DNA of 64,000 nucleotides from Hyphomicrobiales bacterium (GCA_900473045.1 UCKS01000017.1:188069-252068); one strand, 5' to 3'. Shown: positions 53,598-62,950, counted from the first letter of the stretch. Notes: generated by a model from the letters alone, not told the origin. A program made the numbers and translations.

Positions 53598-54036
53598 GGG
53601 AGTAGATCGCGTCACGCAGATGCCGCACGTCGCGGTTCAAGGCAGCGAGTTCCGGCGCTGTCTGGGTCGAGGCTGCAAGCAAGGTGTCGCTGAGGCAGCC
53701 AGCTTTGTGTTGCAACGCACGACCCTGATCTGTCAGCCCAACCAGTACCTGTCGTTCGTTGTTCAGGTTGCGTGTCCGACGTAAGTGTCCGGCTGTCTCC
53801 AGGCGCTTCAAAAGTGGCGTGAGCGTGCTGGACTCGAGAGCAAGCCGATCGGCGATAGAACCCACGGTTTGCTCGTCTTCCGCCCAGAGAACATTCAGGA
53901 CGAGATACTGCGGATAGGTCAGCTCAAGCTCGTCGAGAACGGGTTTGTAAGCGCGCTGAACGGCGATGCCGGCAGTGTAGATCGCATAGCAAAGCTGGTC
54001 GCGCAGAGGTGGGGGATCGTTATGGCGTTGGGTCAT
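53569..54036 (-). CDS. OhrR-like MarR-family regulator
   Basis: 155-residue MarR regulator. The N-terminal LRDQLCYAIYTAGIAVQRAY holds a single Cys near residue 16, at the position of the organic-peroxide-sensing Cys of OhrR. The winged helix is TYPQYLVLNVLWAEDEQTVG...LALESSTLTPLLKRLETAGHLRRTR. It is divergent from a secreted alpha/beta hydrolase and GMC oxidoreductase rather than from an ohr gene. Repeats with TATCGCAATA arms in the gap are its likely binding sites. Confidence 0.87.
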   Translation of the reverse strand: MTQRHNDPPPLRDQLCYAIYTAGIAVQRAYKPVLDELELTYPQYLVLNVLWAEDEQTVGSIADRLALESSTLTPLLKRLETAGHLRRTRNLNNERQVLVGLTDQGRALQHKAGCLSDTLLAASTQTAPELAALNRDVRHLRDAIYSQIGGWDAPA

Positions 54037-54085
54037 TTTGAACTCCTGTAAACATCCATATAATCGAACTTATCTCGAAAACCAA

Positions 54086-54166
54086 TATTGCGATAAGAAT
54101 CATGTTGACGTACAGGTCCAGATGTGAAATTTTATAGATATCGCAATAATAGTTATCGCGACAATA
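54086..54166. promoter_or_regulatory. MarR/OhrR operator candidates
   Basis: TATTGCGATA (54086-54095) and TATCGCAATA (54139-54148) are exact reverse complements separated by 43 bp. A related TATCGCGACAATA follows at 54154-54166. They lie between the OhrR-like gene and the hydrolase gene. The last copy ends 15 bp before the hydrolase start, so repression would block that promoter. Confidence 0.6.
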
Positions 54167-54180
54167 ATAAGGAGAAAGCC

Positions 54181-54978
54181 ATGACACGCAAGTCCATCAC
54201 CACTATTTCGGCGATCGCAGTTGCAGCCACACTGTCGGTTGCGCTACCGGCAGTGAATGCCGCCGCCATCATTCCTAACGATCAATCCGTACGAAACGTT
54301 GTTCTGGTTCACGGCGCGTTTGCAGACGGTTCCGGCTGGAAGGGTGTCTACGAAAATCTGACCAAACGCGGCTATCGCGTCTCCATCGTGCAGAACCCGT
54401 TGACATCCCTTGCAGACGATGTCGCCGCCACCAAGCGTGCGCTCGAACGACAAGATGGTCCTGTCATTCTCGTTGGCCATTCCTGGGGTGGCACGGTCAT
54501 CACGGAGGCTGGCATTGATGAGAAGGTTGCAGGCCTCGTCTACGTCTCCGCGATCTCCCCCGATGCCGGAGAGACGACGGCTCAGCAATACGAAGGCTTT
54601 GCACCAGCTTCTGAATTCGTCATCGAGACCACTAAGGATGGTTTTGGCTATGTCAGCCCGGAAAAGTTCAAGGCGGGTTTCGCGCATGATGGCAGCGACG
54701 CCGATGTTGCGTTCATGAGGGACGCGCAGGTTCCGATCAACATGTCGGCGTTCGGCACAAAGCTCGAAAATGCCGCCTGGCGCACCAAACCCAGCTGGGC
54801 CGTTATTGCCACCGAAGACAAGGCCTTCGATCAGGCGATGCTGATCCACATGGCTGAGCGCATCAAGGCTAAGATCACCAAGGTTTCGGCAAGCCACGCC
54901 CTGTTCATGACGCAGCCGGCGGTCATCTCCGACACCATTGATCAGGCCGCCAAGGCCGCGTCGGCGAAAAAGCAATGA
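54181..54978 (+). CDS. Secreted alpha/beta hydrolase
   Basis: 265-residue alpha/beta hydrolase with a Sec signal peptide (MTRKSITTISAIAVAATLSV, then ALPAVNAAAI with a likely cleavage after NAA). The mature enzyme shows VVLVHGAFADGSGWKGVY, nucleophile Ser in LVGHSWGGTVITEAG near residue 103, an acid in IATEDKAFD and a His in SASHALFMTQP. It matches the group of small esterase-like hydrolases often induced by organic hydroperoxides or chemicals. The ATG at 54181 follows AAGGAGAAAGCC. It is divergent from the OhrR-like regulator. Confidence 0.87.
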   Translation: MTRKSITTISAIAVAATLSVALPAVNAAAIIPNDQSVRNVVLVHGAFADGSGWKGVYENLTKRGYRVSIVQNPLTSLADDVAATKRALERQDGPVILVGHSWGGTVITEAGIDEKVAGLVYVSAISPDAGETTAQQYEGFAPASEFVIETTKDGFGYVSPEKFKAGFAHDGSDADVAFMRDAQVPINMSAFGTKLENAAWRTKPSWAVIATEDKAFDQAMLIHMAERIKAKITKVSASHALFMTQPAVISDTIDQAAKAASAKKQ

Positions 54979-54988
54979 TCGACTTCGC

Positions 54989-55020
54989 GTCATCGGGAAG
55001 GTCGAGACCCTCCCGATGAC
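54989..55020. terminator. Hairpin between hydrolase and GMC genes
   Basis: GTCATCGGGA (54989-54998) pairs perfectly with TCCCGATGAC (55011-55020). No T-run follows, so it may be a partial terminator or mRNA-stabilising hairpin between the hydrolase and GMC oxidoreductase genes. Confidence 0.5.
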
Positions 55021-55166
55021 GCTTAAACAAATCTGTTAAATAGACCGCAGGCCCGAGCGAAATGACGGAAGGGCGTCGGATCCTCCCAGGATCCATGAGC
55101 AATTGCTCGTCTCTCGCGACCACGACTTCAGCAAATTTACCAGAATTAATTCACGGAGGAACTGAC

Positions 55167-56798
55167 GTGAAACTGTATACCCATGACAAAAATGGACCCG
55201 AAACCACGTCTCACCCGCATGACGAAGTCGGTGATGTCTACGACTTCATCGTATGCGGCGCAGGCTCTAGCGGCTCGGTTGTCGCAGCGCGGCTGGCGGA
55301 GGATGGAAACGCGGCCGTTCTGTTGATTGAAGCGGGCGGAGGTGATGAATCCGAGACCGTATCCAACCCTGCGCAATGGCCACTCAATTTCGGATCGAGC
55401 CGGGACTGGGGCTTTGTTGGACAGCCGACACCTGGCCTGGAAGGCCGACGACTTCCTCTCAGCATGGGCAAAGGACTTGGCGGCGGTTCGAGCATCAACG
55501 TCATGGTGTGGGCCAGGGGACATAAGGAGGACTGGAACCACTTTGCGGCAGAGGCCGGGGACGACGCCTGGGACTATCAATCGATCCTTGGCTACTATCG
55601 TCGGATCGAAAACTGGCAAGGTGCTCCAGATCCTAATCGTCGCGGGGTAGGTGGGCCTGCATATGTGGCGCAGCCTCGGTCTCCCCAGCCCGTGGCGGAA
55701 GCGCTTTTGAGCGCCGCGTCAGCGATGGGCATTCCGGTCTTCGATTCGACGAACGGCGAGATGATGGAGGCCTCTGGCGGCGCATCGATCGCTGAACTAC
55801 GGATCCGCGAAGGCAAGCGGGAAACCGTGTTTGAATCCTACGTTGATCCGCTGTTGCCGCGCCCCAATTTGACGGTGATAACCGAGGCGCTGGTGACGCG
55901 TCTCATATTCGATGGCAACCGGGTGAGAGGAGTTGAAGCTCTAATCGATGGTCGGCGACGCCAGTTCATGGCGCATTGCGAAACCGTGTTATCGCTGGGG
56001 GCGATCAACACGCCGAAAGTCCTGATGCAGTCGGGTATCGGCCCGGAAGACGAGCTAAAATTGCATGGTCTTCCGGTTGTCCAACATTTGCCGGGTGTCG
56101 GTCGCAATCACCAGGATCATCTCGCTTTCGGCTGCACATGGGCCTACCGAAAGCCGCAAGCAGTCGGCGGTAGCGGATGTGAGGCAAACATCTACTGGAA
56201 GAGTGATGCGCGGCTATCCCAGCCGGACATCCTGCAGTGCCAGTTAGAGTTCGCAGTTCCGTCGCCCCTTGAGACCGGTCTTGAAACGCCAGAGCATGGC
56301 TGGACGATGTTCAATGGTCTTGCCCAGCCGAAAAGCCGTGGTCGCTTGCGGCTCTCTGGTCCTAACATAAACGATCCCCTCCTGATCGACCCGAACTCCC
56401 TTAGCGAGCCGGAAGACATGGCCGCCGCTTTGGCCGCAGTCGAGTTGTGTCGTGAGCTTGGAAACAGCGAGGGCTTTTCCCCGTTGGTGACAGGCGAAAC
56501 AGCTCCAGGTGCGCGCGATGGATCAGGCATGATCGATTTCATCCGACGCTCGGCCGTTACCTATTGGCATCAAACCTCCACCGCCAAGATGGGACGCGAC
56601 AACATGTCGGTCGTCGACAATGAGCTTAAGGTCTATGGCATCGAGGGTCTTCGAATTGCGGACGCGTCGATTATGCCGCGGATCACTACCGGCAACACGA
56701 TGGCGCCCTGTGTTGTCATCGGTGAGCGGGCGGCCGATCTGATCGCAAATTCACATGGACTAAGCGCTCAGCGCAAACTCGTCGCTCCGTTTGTCTGA
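55167..56798 (+). CDS. GMC-family FAD oxidoreductase
   Basis: 543-residue GMC enzyme (choline dehydrogenase/alcohol oxidase type). The N-terminal FAD motif is FIVCGAGSSGSVVAARLAED, with GMC signature 1 near LSMGKGLGGGSSINVMVWARG, signature 2 GAINTPKVLMQSGIGP, and the catalytic His in VTYWHQTSTAKMG near residue 488. The start is a GTG at 55167 with GGAGG seven bases before it; the upstream open frame to 55062 is not homologous. It may be in the OhrR-controlled unit with the secreted hydrolase. Alcohol substrate unknown. Confidence 0.9.
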   Translation: MKLYTHDKNGPETTSHPHDEVGDVYDFIVCGAGSSGSVVAARLAEDGNAAVLLIEAGGGDESETVSNPAQWPLNFGSSRDWGFVGQPTPGLEGRRLPLSMGKGLGGGSSINVMVWARGHKEDWNHFAAEAGDDAWDYQSILGYYRRIENWQGAPDPNRRGVGGPAYVAQPRSPQPVAEALLSAASAMGIPVFDSTNGEMMEASGGASIAELRIREGKRETVFESYVDPLLPRPNLTVITEALVTRLIFDGNRVRGVEALIDGRRRQFMAHCETVLSLGAINTPKVLMQSGIGPEDELKLHGLPVVQHLPGVGRNHQDHLAFGCTWAYRKPQAVGGSGCEANIYWKSDARLSQPDILQCQLEFAVPSPLETGLETPEHGWTMFNGLAQPKSRGRLRLSGPNINDPLLIDPNSLSEPEDMAAALAAVELCRELGNSEGFSPLVTGETAPGARDGSGMIDFIRRSAVTYWHQTSTAKMGRDNMSVVDNELKVYGIEGLRIADASIMPRITTGNTMAPCVVIGERAADLIANSHGLSAQRKLVAPFV

Positions 56799-56813
56799 TC
56801 CTGACAGTTGGGA

Positions 56814-56848
56814 CTTAGCGCTTTGTTTTACATAGCGCTAAGTTTTCT
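56814..56848 (+). terminator. Rho-independent terminator of the GMC gene
   Basis: CTTAGCGCT (56814-56822) pairs with AGCGCTAAG (56834-56842), followed by TTTTCT. It lies 15 bp after the GMC stop. Confidence 0.75.
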
Positions 56849-56996
56849 GAACTGGACCATCGTGGTTCGTACCCTTTCAAGGCGAAGACGCCGAGCCAAG
56901 TAGTTCACGGGATTTCGGCCTTGAGCCGCGAGGAGCCGCCGGTCTGATCCGTAGTGGAACGCCTCGCCCGCGCCGATCGGACGAGGTGCTTGAAAC

Positions 56997-57842
56997 CTAC
57001 GGCACCCTGACGGTGACCCGCAAGAACGAGGCGGGGATCGTCGTGGCGTCATTGGTCCTGGCCTGGTTTTGCCGGTTGAACAGCAGATCAAGCTCATTGT
57101 GCAATTCCTCGTCCTTTCCCGTCTTGGCCGCCGCCTCGAAGGCATTCATGGTCGGACCATAGAAATTGCGGAACTGTCCGAGGAAATGCGTAGCCGGGCC
57201 CGGGTGATTGAATGTGAAAGTATCTTTCTCACAAGTGATGTTACGAGGAGGAATGCCAGCGGCTTCGAAGCGCTCGATCACATTGGCTTCCACGCCCCAG
57301 GTCATCGGACTGACGAAGCCTTCCGGCGGTGGCGGTGAATAGGCCGAGCTGATCCTGAGTATCTGCGCCACTAGGGTAGGGTCGCCGGGGATCCAGTTTC
57401 CCATGACGATCTTGCCGCCGGGCTTGGTAACGCGCACCATTTCTTTCGCTACATCGCCTGGCCTAGGTGCGAACATAGCGCCGAAGATCGAGATGACGGT
57501 GTCGAATCCCCTGTCTTTGAGGTTGACCAGATCGCTCGCGTCGCCCTCTTCAAAGCGAATGTTGGAAAGCCGTAGGGCCGTGGCACTGGCATTGCCGGCG
57601 GCAACAAGATTGCGGGCGATGTCCACGCCCACAACATTTGCGCCGGCCTGCGCTGCGGGTATCGCCGTCGTACCGTCCCCGCAACCGAGGTCCAGCATCT
57701 TTATGCCATTCTCGACGCCGAGCGATTTCACGAGGGCCTCACCGCTCTCGCGCATTGCAGCTGCGATACGCGTGAAGTCACCCTTTTCCCAGAGCGCCTT
57801 GTTGGCGTTGGGAACGGCAGTGGTGGTCAGATTGGCATCCAT
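56997..57842 (-). CDS. Class I SAM-dependent methyltransferase
   Basis: 281-residue methyltransferase. The SAM motif I is MLDLGCGDGTTAIPAAQAG near residue 50, with an acidic motif II VVGVDIARNLVAAG and GDASDLVNL. Motif III/IV is FDTVISIFGAMFAPRPGDVAKEM, and KPGGKIVMGNW follows. It resembles UbiE/COQ5-like methyltransferases. The ATG at 57842 follows GGAGACCCCC; the frame is open to 58016. It is 37 bases behind the HxlR-type gene on the same strand and is probably co-transcribed with it. Substrate unknown. Confidence 0.88.
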   Translation of the reverse strand: MDANLTTTAVPNANKALWEKGDFTRIAAAMRESGEALVKSLGVENGIKMLDLGCGDGTTAIPAAQAGANVVGVDIARNLVAAGNASATALRLSNIRFEEGDASDLVNLKDRGFDTVISIFGAMFAPRPGDVAKEMVRVTKPGGKIVMGNWIPGDPTLVAQILRISSAYSPPPPEGFVSPMTWGVEANVIERFEAAGIPPRNITCEKDTFTFNHPGPATHFLGQFRNFYGPTMNAFEAAAKTGKDEELHNELDLLFNRQNQARTNDATTIPASFLRVTVRVP

Positions 57843-57879
57843 GGGGGTCTCCTTTCGTGGTTTGAACGAGATCAACCAA

Positions 57880-58647
57880 TCACTGGCTCGACCCGCCAGA
57901 TAGTGCTGAAAATGGAGCGAACCGATACAGATTGTGAAGCGGCGGCTCTGGCTGGGCCCGGTGCTCCGGAGCGGCGGCATAGCTGCTACGCACCATCCAT
58001 GTATCCAGCGTGGCAATCAGCTTGCGGTCGCCGATCAAGACGAGAGAGTTCGCATCTATTTCACTGCGCAGAGTTGACCATCCCATCCAGGCTGAGGTCA
58101 TAGCCTTCAGATCGGCTCTGATAAATAGATCGACGTCGTGGCCTGGATCGAGCAGGCAGAGATCGACCGGCTGCCCCGGACGGGCCACGAGCCAATAGTG
58201 CCGCTCGCTCTCGATCAATTCCGGATAGGTGAACTGGATGACCGTCGTCGTGCCGCGCGGAAAGGCGTTGGTATCGATCTTCTGGCGCATATTCCACATC
58301 AACAAACGCGCATCGAGTTTGTTGAGCGAGACTTCCTTGTCGATATTTCGATGCGCCCATTTGCCTAAAGCCTGCACCACAGGCTTCAATTCATCGGCCA
58401 TGGGGGTGGTGGTGTAGCCCGGCTCACCGGCATCACTTATAACACGACGAACCAAGCCATGGTGTTCCATTTCTTTCAGGCGTTTCGACAGGAGAGTAGG
58501 AGAGATACCGGGTACGCCGCGGCGGATCTCGTTGAAGCGCGTAGCGCCGTGCGACAGTTCACAGAGGATCAGCAGTGTCCAGCGTGGTTCGATGATGTCG
58601 CAAGCTTTGGCCACGGGGCAAAAGCTGTCATAGCAGTCGGAAGACAT
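57880..58647 (-). CDS. HxlR-family regulator with C-terminal SCP2-like domain
   Basis: 255-residue protein. The N-terminal 105 residues are an HxlR winged helix: CPVAKACDIIEPRWTLLILCELSHGATRFNEIRRGVPGIS...LLSKRLKEMEHHGLVRR, with Cys5 and Cys10 that could be redox-sensitive, as in HxlR/HypR relatives. The rest (ERHYWLVARPGQPVDLCLLD...FIRADLKAMTSAWMGW) looks like an SCP2 sterol-carrier-type ligand domain, an arrangement known in this regulator subgroup. It precedes the methyltransferase gene and probably controls it. Confidence 0.83.
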   Translation of the reverse strand: MSSDCYDSFCPVAKACDIIEPRWTLLILCELSHGATRFNEIRRGVPGISPTLLSKRLKEMEHHGLVRRVISDAGEPGYTTTPMADELKPVVQALGKWAHRNIDKEVSLNKLDARLLMWNMRQKIDTNAFPRGTTTVIQFTYPELIESERHYWLVARPGQPVDLCLLDPGHDVDLFIRADLKAMTSAWMGWSTLRSEIDANSLVLIGDRKLIATLDTWMVRSSYAAAPEHRAQPEPPLHNLYRFAPFSALSGGSSQ

Positions 58648-59272
58648 GATTACCTCCCAAAGAAACCAATCTTAGTACGGCATTCGATGACGTCCAGTCC
58701 TGAAAGTGTAGCACTTCTGGCAGCCGCGCGTTAGCTGTGTCATTGCCGAAAGCAAGTTCCTTATGACGGCTATGTGCGAGACTTTGGTTATGATGAACAG
58801 CAATACCGAAGTACCGCAACCGGACCTACAGCGTAAAACATTGCGCCGGTCGAGGCTGCAAATACCTTCGCCTTTCAAATGTCTCATTGTGCTGCTTACG
58901 CCGCACCGCTCATCGCTCGGTTAACGGTAAATGTCGGGCCGAGCGGTTGATTATAGCCTAAAGTAGCGCCTTCTTAAAAGCGCTCTTGTGGGGAGAGCAA
59001 AAGGTTCCCCTTGGGAAGGATCCTTCCCAACCGCCATCCTTGGAGCACGGGGTTGGCGCTTGGTTTAGTCCGCGCCTACGCGCGCGTGGATGAAAGCATG
59101 GCCCTCATTGGTGTCCTGCATTCACGTCAGCGTTTAAACACGCGACCCGTAAATGCTTTACCTCCACAGCGTAGAAGGTTCCAAGGTTTCCCCAACCGAG
59201 TGTACTCCAAATCCAAAATCATATGCCGGTGACCTTCTTCGTGTGCCTGCGTGAAAAAACCATGCCCGTTGA
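58648..59272. other. 625-bp intergenic region with a perfect palindrome
   Basis: No convincing gene. A perfect 20-bp palindrome lies at 59011-59030. The frame 59011-59232 has no domain and starts inside that palindrome. The region separates two minus-strand units and may contain the promoter of the HxlR operon at its left end. Confidence 0.5.
59011..59030. promoter_or_regulatory. Perfect 20-bp palindrome
   Basis: TTGGGAAGGATCCTTCCCAA is self-complementary over all 20 bases and contains a BamHI-type GGATCC centre. It has no T-run on either side and lies about 240 bp past the end of the dehydratase gene. It could be a regulator site or a resolution/recombination site. Confidence 0.35.
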
Positions 59273-61057
59273 TCAGTGGTTGTGCCGCGGCAGCTTTTCA
59301 GCAAGCTTGCGGAATTCCGGGGCGCCATCGATGACTGCCCCATCGGACAGCTGGGTCACGGTACGGCGGTAAAGCATTTGCCAGGGAGTGGCATCCTCCG
59401 GAACGGCGGGAATGCCCTCAGCCATGCGCCGTTCGACTTCGTCCGGATCGACAAGCATGTCGCAGCGGCCGTTGTTGAAATCTATGCGAATAATGTCGTT
59501 CGTGCGCACATAGGCAAGGCCCCCGCCGGCAGCGCTTTCGGGTGAAGCGTTGAGGATTGACGGGCTGTCGGCAGTGCCGGACTGGCGGCCGTCGCCGATC
59601 GTCGGCAGGCTGAGAATTCCCTTTTTGATCAGATGATCCGGCGGCTGCATGTTGACCACTTCGGCCGATCCCGGCCAGCCGAGCGGGCCGGCGCCGCGGA
59701 TCACGAGGATCGTCCGCTCATCGATGTCGAGCGACGGGTCGTTGATGCGTCTATGATAATCCTCGGACCCATCGAAAACCACCGCCTTGCCGTCGAAGAC
59801 GCCTTCGTTACCCGGCTCACTGAGATAACGTTCGCGGAAGCCGGCTGAGACGACGCTCATTTTCATGATGGCGAAATCAAAAAGATTGCCTTTCAGGACC
59901 AGGAAGCCCGCGCGCTCCTTGAGCGGCGCATCGAAGGGCAGGATGACCTCACGGTCGCTCGCCTCCCGGTTCTCCAGATTTTCCGTCATGGTCTTGCCGG
60001 TCACTGTCGGACAGCCTCCCTCCAGCTTGCCGACCTGCAGCAGTTCCCACATGATGGCCGGCACGCCGCCAGCTCTGTGAAACCGTTCGCCTAGATAGGC
60101 GCCTGCAGGCTGCACATTGGCTAGCAGCGGAATATCAAAGCCATACGTCTGCCAGTCGTGGTGATGCAATTCGACCCCGGCATGCTTGGCCATTGCGGCG
60201 AGATGCGGCTGCGCATTGGTCGAACCGCCGATCGCTGAATTCACCCGGATGGCATTGAGAAAAGCCTCACGGGTGAGGATATCCGACGGCTTGATGTTCT
60301 GCTGCACCAGTTCCACAGCCCGCCGCCCGGTGCGATAGGCCATCTGGCCCCGTTCGCGATAGGCGGCCGGAATGGCCGCGCAGCCGGTGAGTGACATGCC
60401 GAGTGCCTCCGCCATGGCATTCATCGTCGAGGCGGTGCCCATGGTGTTGCAATGGCCGATCGACGGTGCAGAATCGAGCGCAGACTGCAGGAATTCCTCC
60501 CGCGTGATTTCCCCTGCCGCATATTTGCGCCGCGCCCGCCAGATGACCGTGCCGGATCCGACCAGATCGCCATCATGCCAACCGTCGAGCATCGGGCCGC
60601 CGGAAAAGACAATTGCCGGAATGTCGACGGTCGAGGCAGCCATCAGCGCCGAGGGGGTAGTTTTGTCGCAGCCGGTGGTCAGCACGACACCGTCCAGCGG
60701 ATAACCATAGAGAATTTCGACCAGACCGAGATAGGCGAGGTTCCGGTCGAGTGCCGCTGTCGGGCGCTTGCAGTTCTCAAACAGAGGATGTGTAGGGAAC
60801 TCGATCGGGATGCCGCCGGCATCGCGAATGCCGTCGCGGACGCGCTTGGCAAGCTCGATATGGTGACGGTTGCAGGGATTGATATCGCTGCCACTTTGAG
60901 CAATCCCGATGATCGGTTTGCCGGAGCGCAGCTCTTCCGGCGTCGTGCCGTAATTCATGAATCGCTCAAGATAGAGCGCCGTCATGTCCAGGTGATCGGG
61001 ATTGTCGAACCAGTCCTGCGAGCGCAGACGACGCCCACCGTTATTATCCTGAGCCAT
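59273..61057 (-). CDS. IlvD/Edd-family sugar-acid dehydratase
   Basis: 594-residue dehydratase of the pentonate type (L-arabinonate/D-xylonate dehydratase group). Key segments are IGIAQSGSDINPCNRHH with a cluster Cys near residue 62, TTGCDKTTPSALMAA with the second Cys near residue 130, SIGHCNTMGTASTM with the third near residue 203, and a C-terminal GLAYVRTNDIIRIDF. These hold an [Fe-S] cluster plus Mg2+ used to dehydrate an aldonate to a 2-keto-3-deoxy acid. It overlaps the next dehydrogenase gene by 14 bases, so it is the last cistron of the operon. Confidence 0.9.
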   Translation of the reverse strand: MAQDNNGGRRLRSQDWFDNPDHLDMTALYLERFMNYGTTPEELRSGKPIIGIAQSGSDINPCNRHHIELAKRVRDGIRDAGGIPIEFPTHPLFENCKRPTAALDRNLAYLGLVEILYGYPLDGVVLTTGCDKTTPSALMAASTVDIPAIVFSGGPMLDGWHDGDLVGSGTVIWRARRKYAAGEITREEFLQSALDSAPSIGHCNTMGTASTMNAMAEALGMSLTGCAAIPAAYRERGQMAYRTGRRAVELVQQNIKPSDILTREAFLNAIRVNSAIGGSTNAQPHLAAMAKHAGVELHHHDWQTYGFDIPLLANVQPAGAYLGERFHRAGGVPAIMWELLQVGKLEGGCPTVTGKTMTENLENREASDREVILPFDAPLKERAGFLVLKGNLFDFAIMKMSVVSAGFRERYLSEPGNEGVFDGKAVVFDGSEDYHRRINDPSLDIDERTILVIRGAGPLGWPGSAEVVNMQPPDHLIKKGILSLPTIGDGRQSGTADSPSILNASPESAAGGGLAYVRTNDIIRIDFNNGRCDMLVDPDEVERRMAEGIPAVPEDATPWQMLYRRTVTQLSDGAVIDGAPEFRKLAEKLPRHNH

Positions 61058-61970
61058 TATTTCCCTCCCTCAGTCCCGGATTCATCGCTTCCAGATGCAG
61101 CAGCAAGCCGCTGTGGTCCATGTCTCCGCCGCCGGCCGCCACGAAATCGCAAAACTCTCGGCGCACCTGCTCGGTCAAAGGCAGGTCCAGCGAAAACAAA
61201 TCGGCCATGGCCTTCACCGCATCGAGATCTTTCAGCTGGAATTTCGACGGCCCTCCCGGCACGAAATTGCGCGTCACCATGCGCGCACCGTGCAATTCCA
61301 GGATCCGGCTCTCGGCAAAACCGCCGCGAATGGCTTCGCGGAATTTTTCGCGCGATGCCCCGCCGGCTTCGGCGAGCATCATCGCTTCGGCGACAGCCCC
61401 GATGGTGATGGCAACGATCTGCTGGTTGGCCAGTTTGCAGATCTGTCCGGCACCGGACGGCCCGACATGGGTCACTCGGCCAAGGGCCGCAAACACATCG
61501 GCGAGCCCATCGACCACATCCGCGTTGCCACCGGCCATGATGGCCAGCGTTCCCGCCTGGGCGCCGAGCACGCCACCAGAAACCGGCGCATCGACATGCG
61601 CAATTCCGAGCGCCTTCAGGCGGGCCGAATGGTCCTTGGCAATTGGCGGTGAGATCGAGCTGCTGTCGACCACAACGGTACCTTCCAACAAAACCTCGGC
61701 CACGCCAGCGTCAAACAGCACCGCGTCGACGGCCTTTCCGTCGCTCAGCATGGTGAAGACGATGTCGCAATCCTTGGCCGCCGCGGTAGCGGTGTGAGCA
61801 ACCACCGCACCATCCGGAACCAGAACTTCGGCCTTGGAGAGATCGCGATTCCAGACGGTGACCTGATGACCGGCGGCGAGTAGCCGCCGGGCCATGGGGG
61901 CACCCATCAGCCCTGTGCCGAGGAAGGCGATCTTACGCGGTCGCCCATGCTTCAGACCCGTTTCGCTCAA
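61044..61970 (-). CDS. 3-hydroxyisobutyrate dehydrogenase-family oxidoreductase (LtnD/GarR-like)
   Basis: 308-residue beta-hydroxyacid dehydrogenase. The N-terminal NAD motif is IAFLGTGLMGAPMARRLLAAGH (residues 14-35), the substrate-binding DAPVSGGVLGAQAGTLAIMAGG is near residue 127, the catalytic Lys is in GAGQICKLANQQIV near residue 182, and KDLDAVKAM is near residue 250. In aldonate pathways this family includes L-threonate dehydrogenase (LtnD) and tartronate-semialdehyde reductase (GarR). Neighbours favour an LtnD-type role, but it is not certain. Start overlaps the DenD-like stop by four bases. Confidence 0.87.
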   Translation of the reverse strand: MSETGLKHGRPRKIAFLGTGLMGAPMARRLLAAGHQVTVWNRDLSKAEVLVPDGAVVAHTATAAAKDCDIVFTMLSDGKAVDAVLFDAGVAEVLLEGTVVVDSSSISPPIAKDHSARLKALGIAHVDAPVSGGVLGAQAGTLAIMAGGNADVVDGLADVFAALGRVTHVGPSGAGQICKLANQQIVAITIGAVAEAMMLAEAGGASREKFREAIRGGFAESRILELHGARMVTRNFVPGGPSKFQLKDLDAVKAMADLFSLDLPLTEQVRREFCDFVAAGGGDMDHSGLLLHLEAMNPGLREGNNGSG

Positions 61971-62950
61971 AGTTCCCCTCCCAGTTCATCCTCGATATGC
62001 ACGCGAATGATCTCATCAAAGGAGGTTTCGGCAGTAAAGCCAAGCGCTTTCGCGCGCGTGGCCTCGAAACCGGGAGCCCAACCGGCGACCATCTTGATGA
62101 TCATCTCGTCCGGCTCATGGCGGATCAATGCGACTGCCTTGTCGCCGGCCACCCGGCGCAGCGCCTCGATCTGTTCACCCACGGTGGCACTGAGGCCCGG
62201 CATGGAGAGAGCCCGGCGTGGTCCGACCTTCTCCAAATCGATGGTTGCCCCATGAATGAGGAAACCGACGGCCGAGCGCGGCGAGGTGTGCCAATGGCGA
62301 ACGTCGTCGGCCACCGGCAAAATTGCTTCCTTGCCAACCAGCGGCTCGCGCAGGATATTGGAGAAGAAGCCGGACGCTGCCTTGTTCGGTTTGCCGGGAC
62401 GGATGCAGATCGTCGGCAAGCGGATGGAAATGCCGTCAAAAAAGCCGCGGCGGCTGTAGTCGGACAAAAGCAATTCGCAGATCGCCTTCTGGGTGCCGTA
62501 ACTGGTCAGTGGCGTCGTGTGATGGTCATCCGGTATCGGATAAGGCAGCGGCGCACCGACAACGGCGATCGACGACGTGAAGACGACACGCGGCCGGTAT
62601 CCGTCCACACCGTTCGCAACACGGACTGCATCGAACAGATAGCGCGTGCCGTCAAGATTGATCCGATAACCCTTCTCGAAATCGAGTTCGGCCTCACCGG
62701 AGACGATTGCCGCTAGGTGGAAAATCACATCAGGCTTGGTCGCGACAAGGGTTTCGGCTTCGCCGGGTGCCGATAAATCGGCCGCCTTGGCATGAACCTT
62801 GCCGGTAAAGCCCTCCGGCGCCTCCGGGGTCACGACGTCCACCAAGGTCATCTCGGCAATCGGCTGGCCGCCGAGCTGGCCGTCCGTAGAAAGCTTGGCC
62901 GCGAGTTTGCGGCCGACCATGCCGGCCGCGCCGATGATCAGGATATGCAT
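61967..62950 (-). CDS. denD: D-erythronate dehydrogenase-like SDR
   Basis: 327-residue extended SDR. The Rossmann motif is ILIIGAAGMVGRKLAAKL (residues 3-20), DVIFHLAAIVSGEAE is near residue 72, the catalytic Tyr is in TSYGTQKAICELLL near residue 148, and the C-terminal helix is FDEIIRVHIEDELGGEL. It matches DenD-type D-erythronate 2-dehydrogenases. The ATG at 62950 follows GGGAGGAGAGACCTG; the frame continues far upstream to 63763, but that part is antisense to the FAD oxidase. It is the first gene of the minus-strand operon. Confidence 0.85.
   Translation of the reverse strand: MHILIIGAAGMVGRKLAAKLSTDGQLGGQPIAEMTLVDVVTPEAPEGFTGKVHAKAADLSAPGEAETLVATKPDVIFHLAAIVSGEAELDFEKGYRINLDGTRYLFDAVRVANGVDGYRPRVVFTSSIAVVGAPLPYPIPDDHHTTPLTSYGTQKAICELLLSDYSRRGFFDGISIRLPTICIRPGKPNKAASGFFSNILREPLVGKEAILPVADDVRHWHTSPRSAVGFLIHGATIDLEKVGPRRALSMPGLSATVGEQIEALRRVAGDKAVALIRHEPDEMIIKMVAGWAPGFEATRAKALGFTAETSFDEIIRVHIEDELGGEL

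Noticed and set aside
59011-59232. 73-residue open frame starting in the palindrome
   Set aside because: TTG start inside the palindrome, no homology-like features and no ribosome-binding site.
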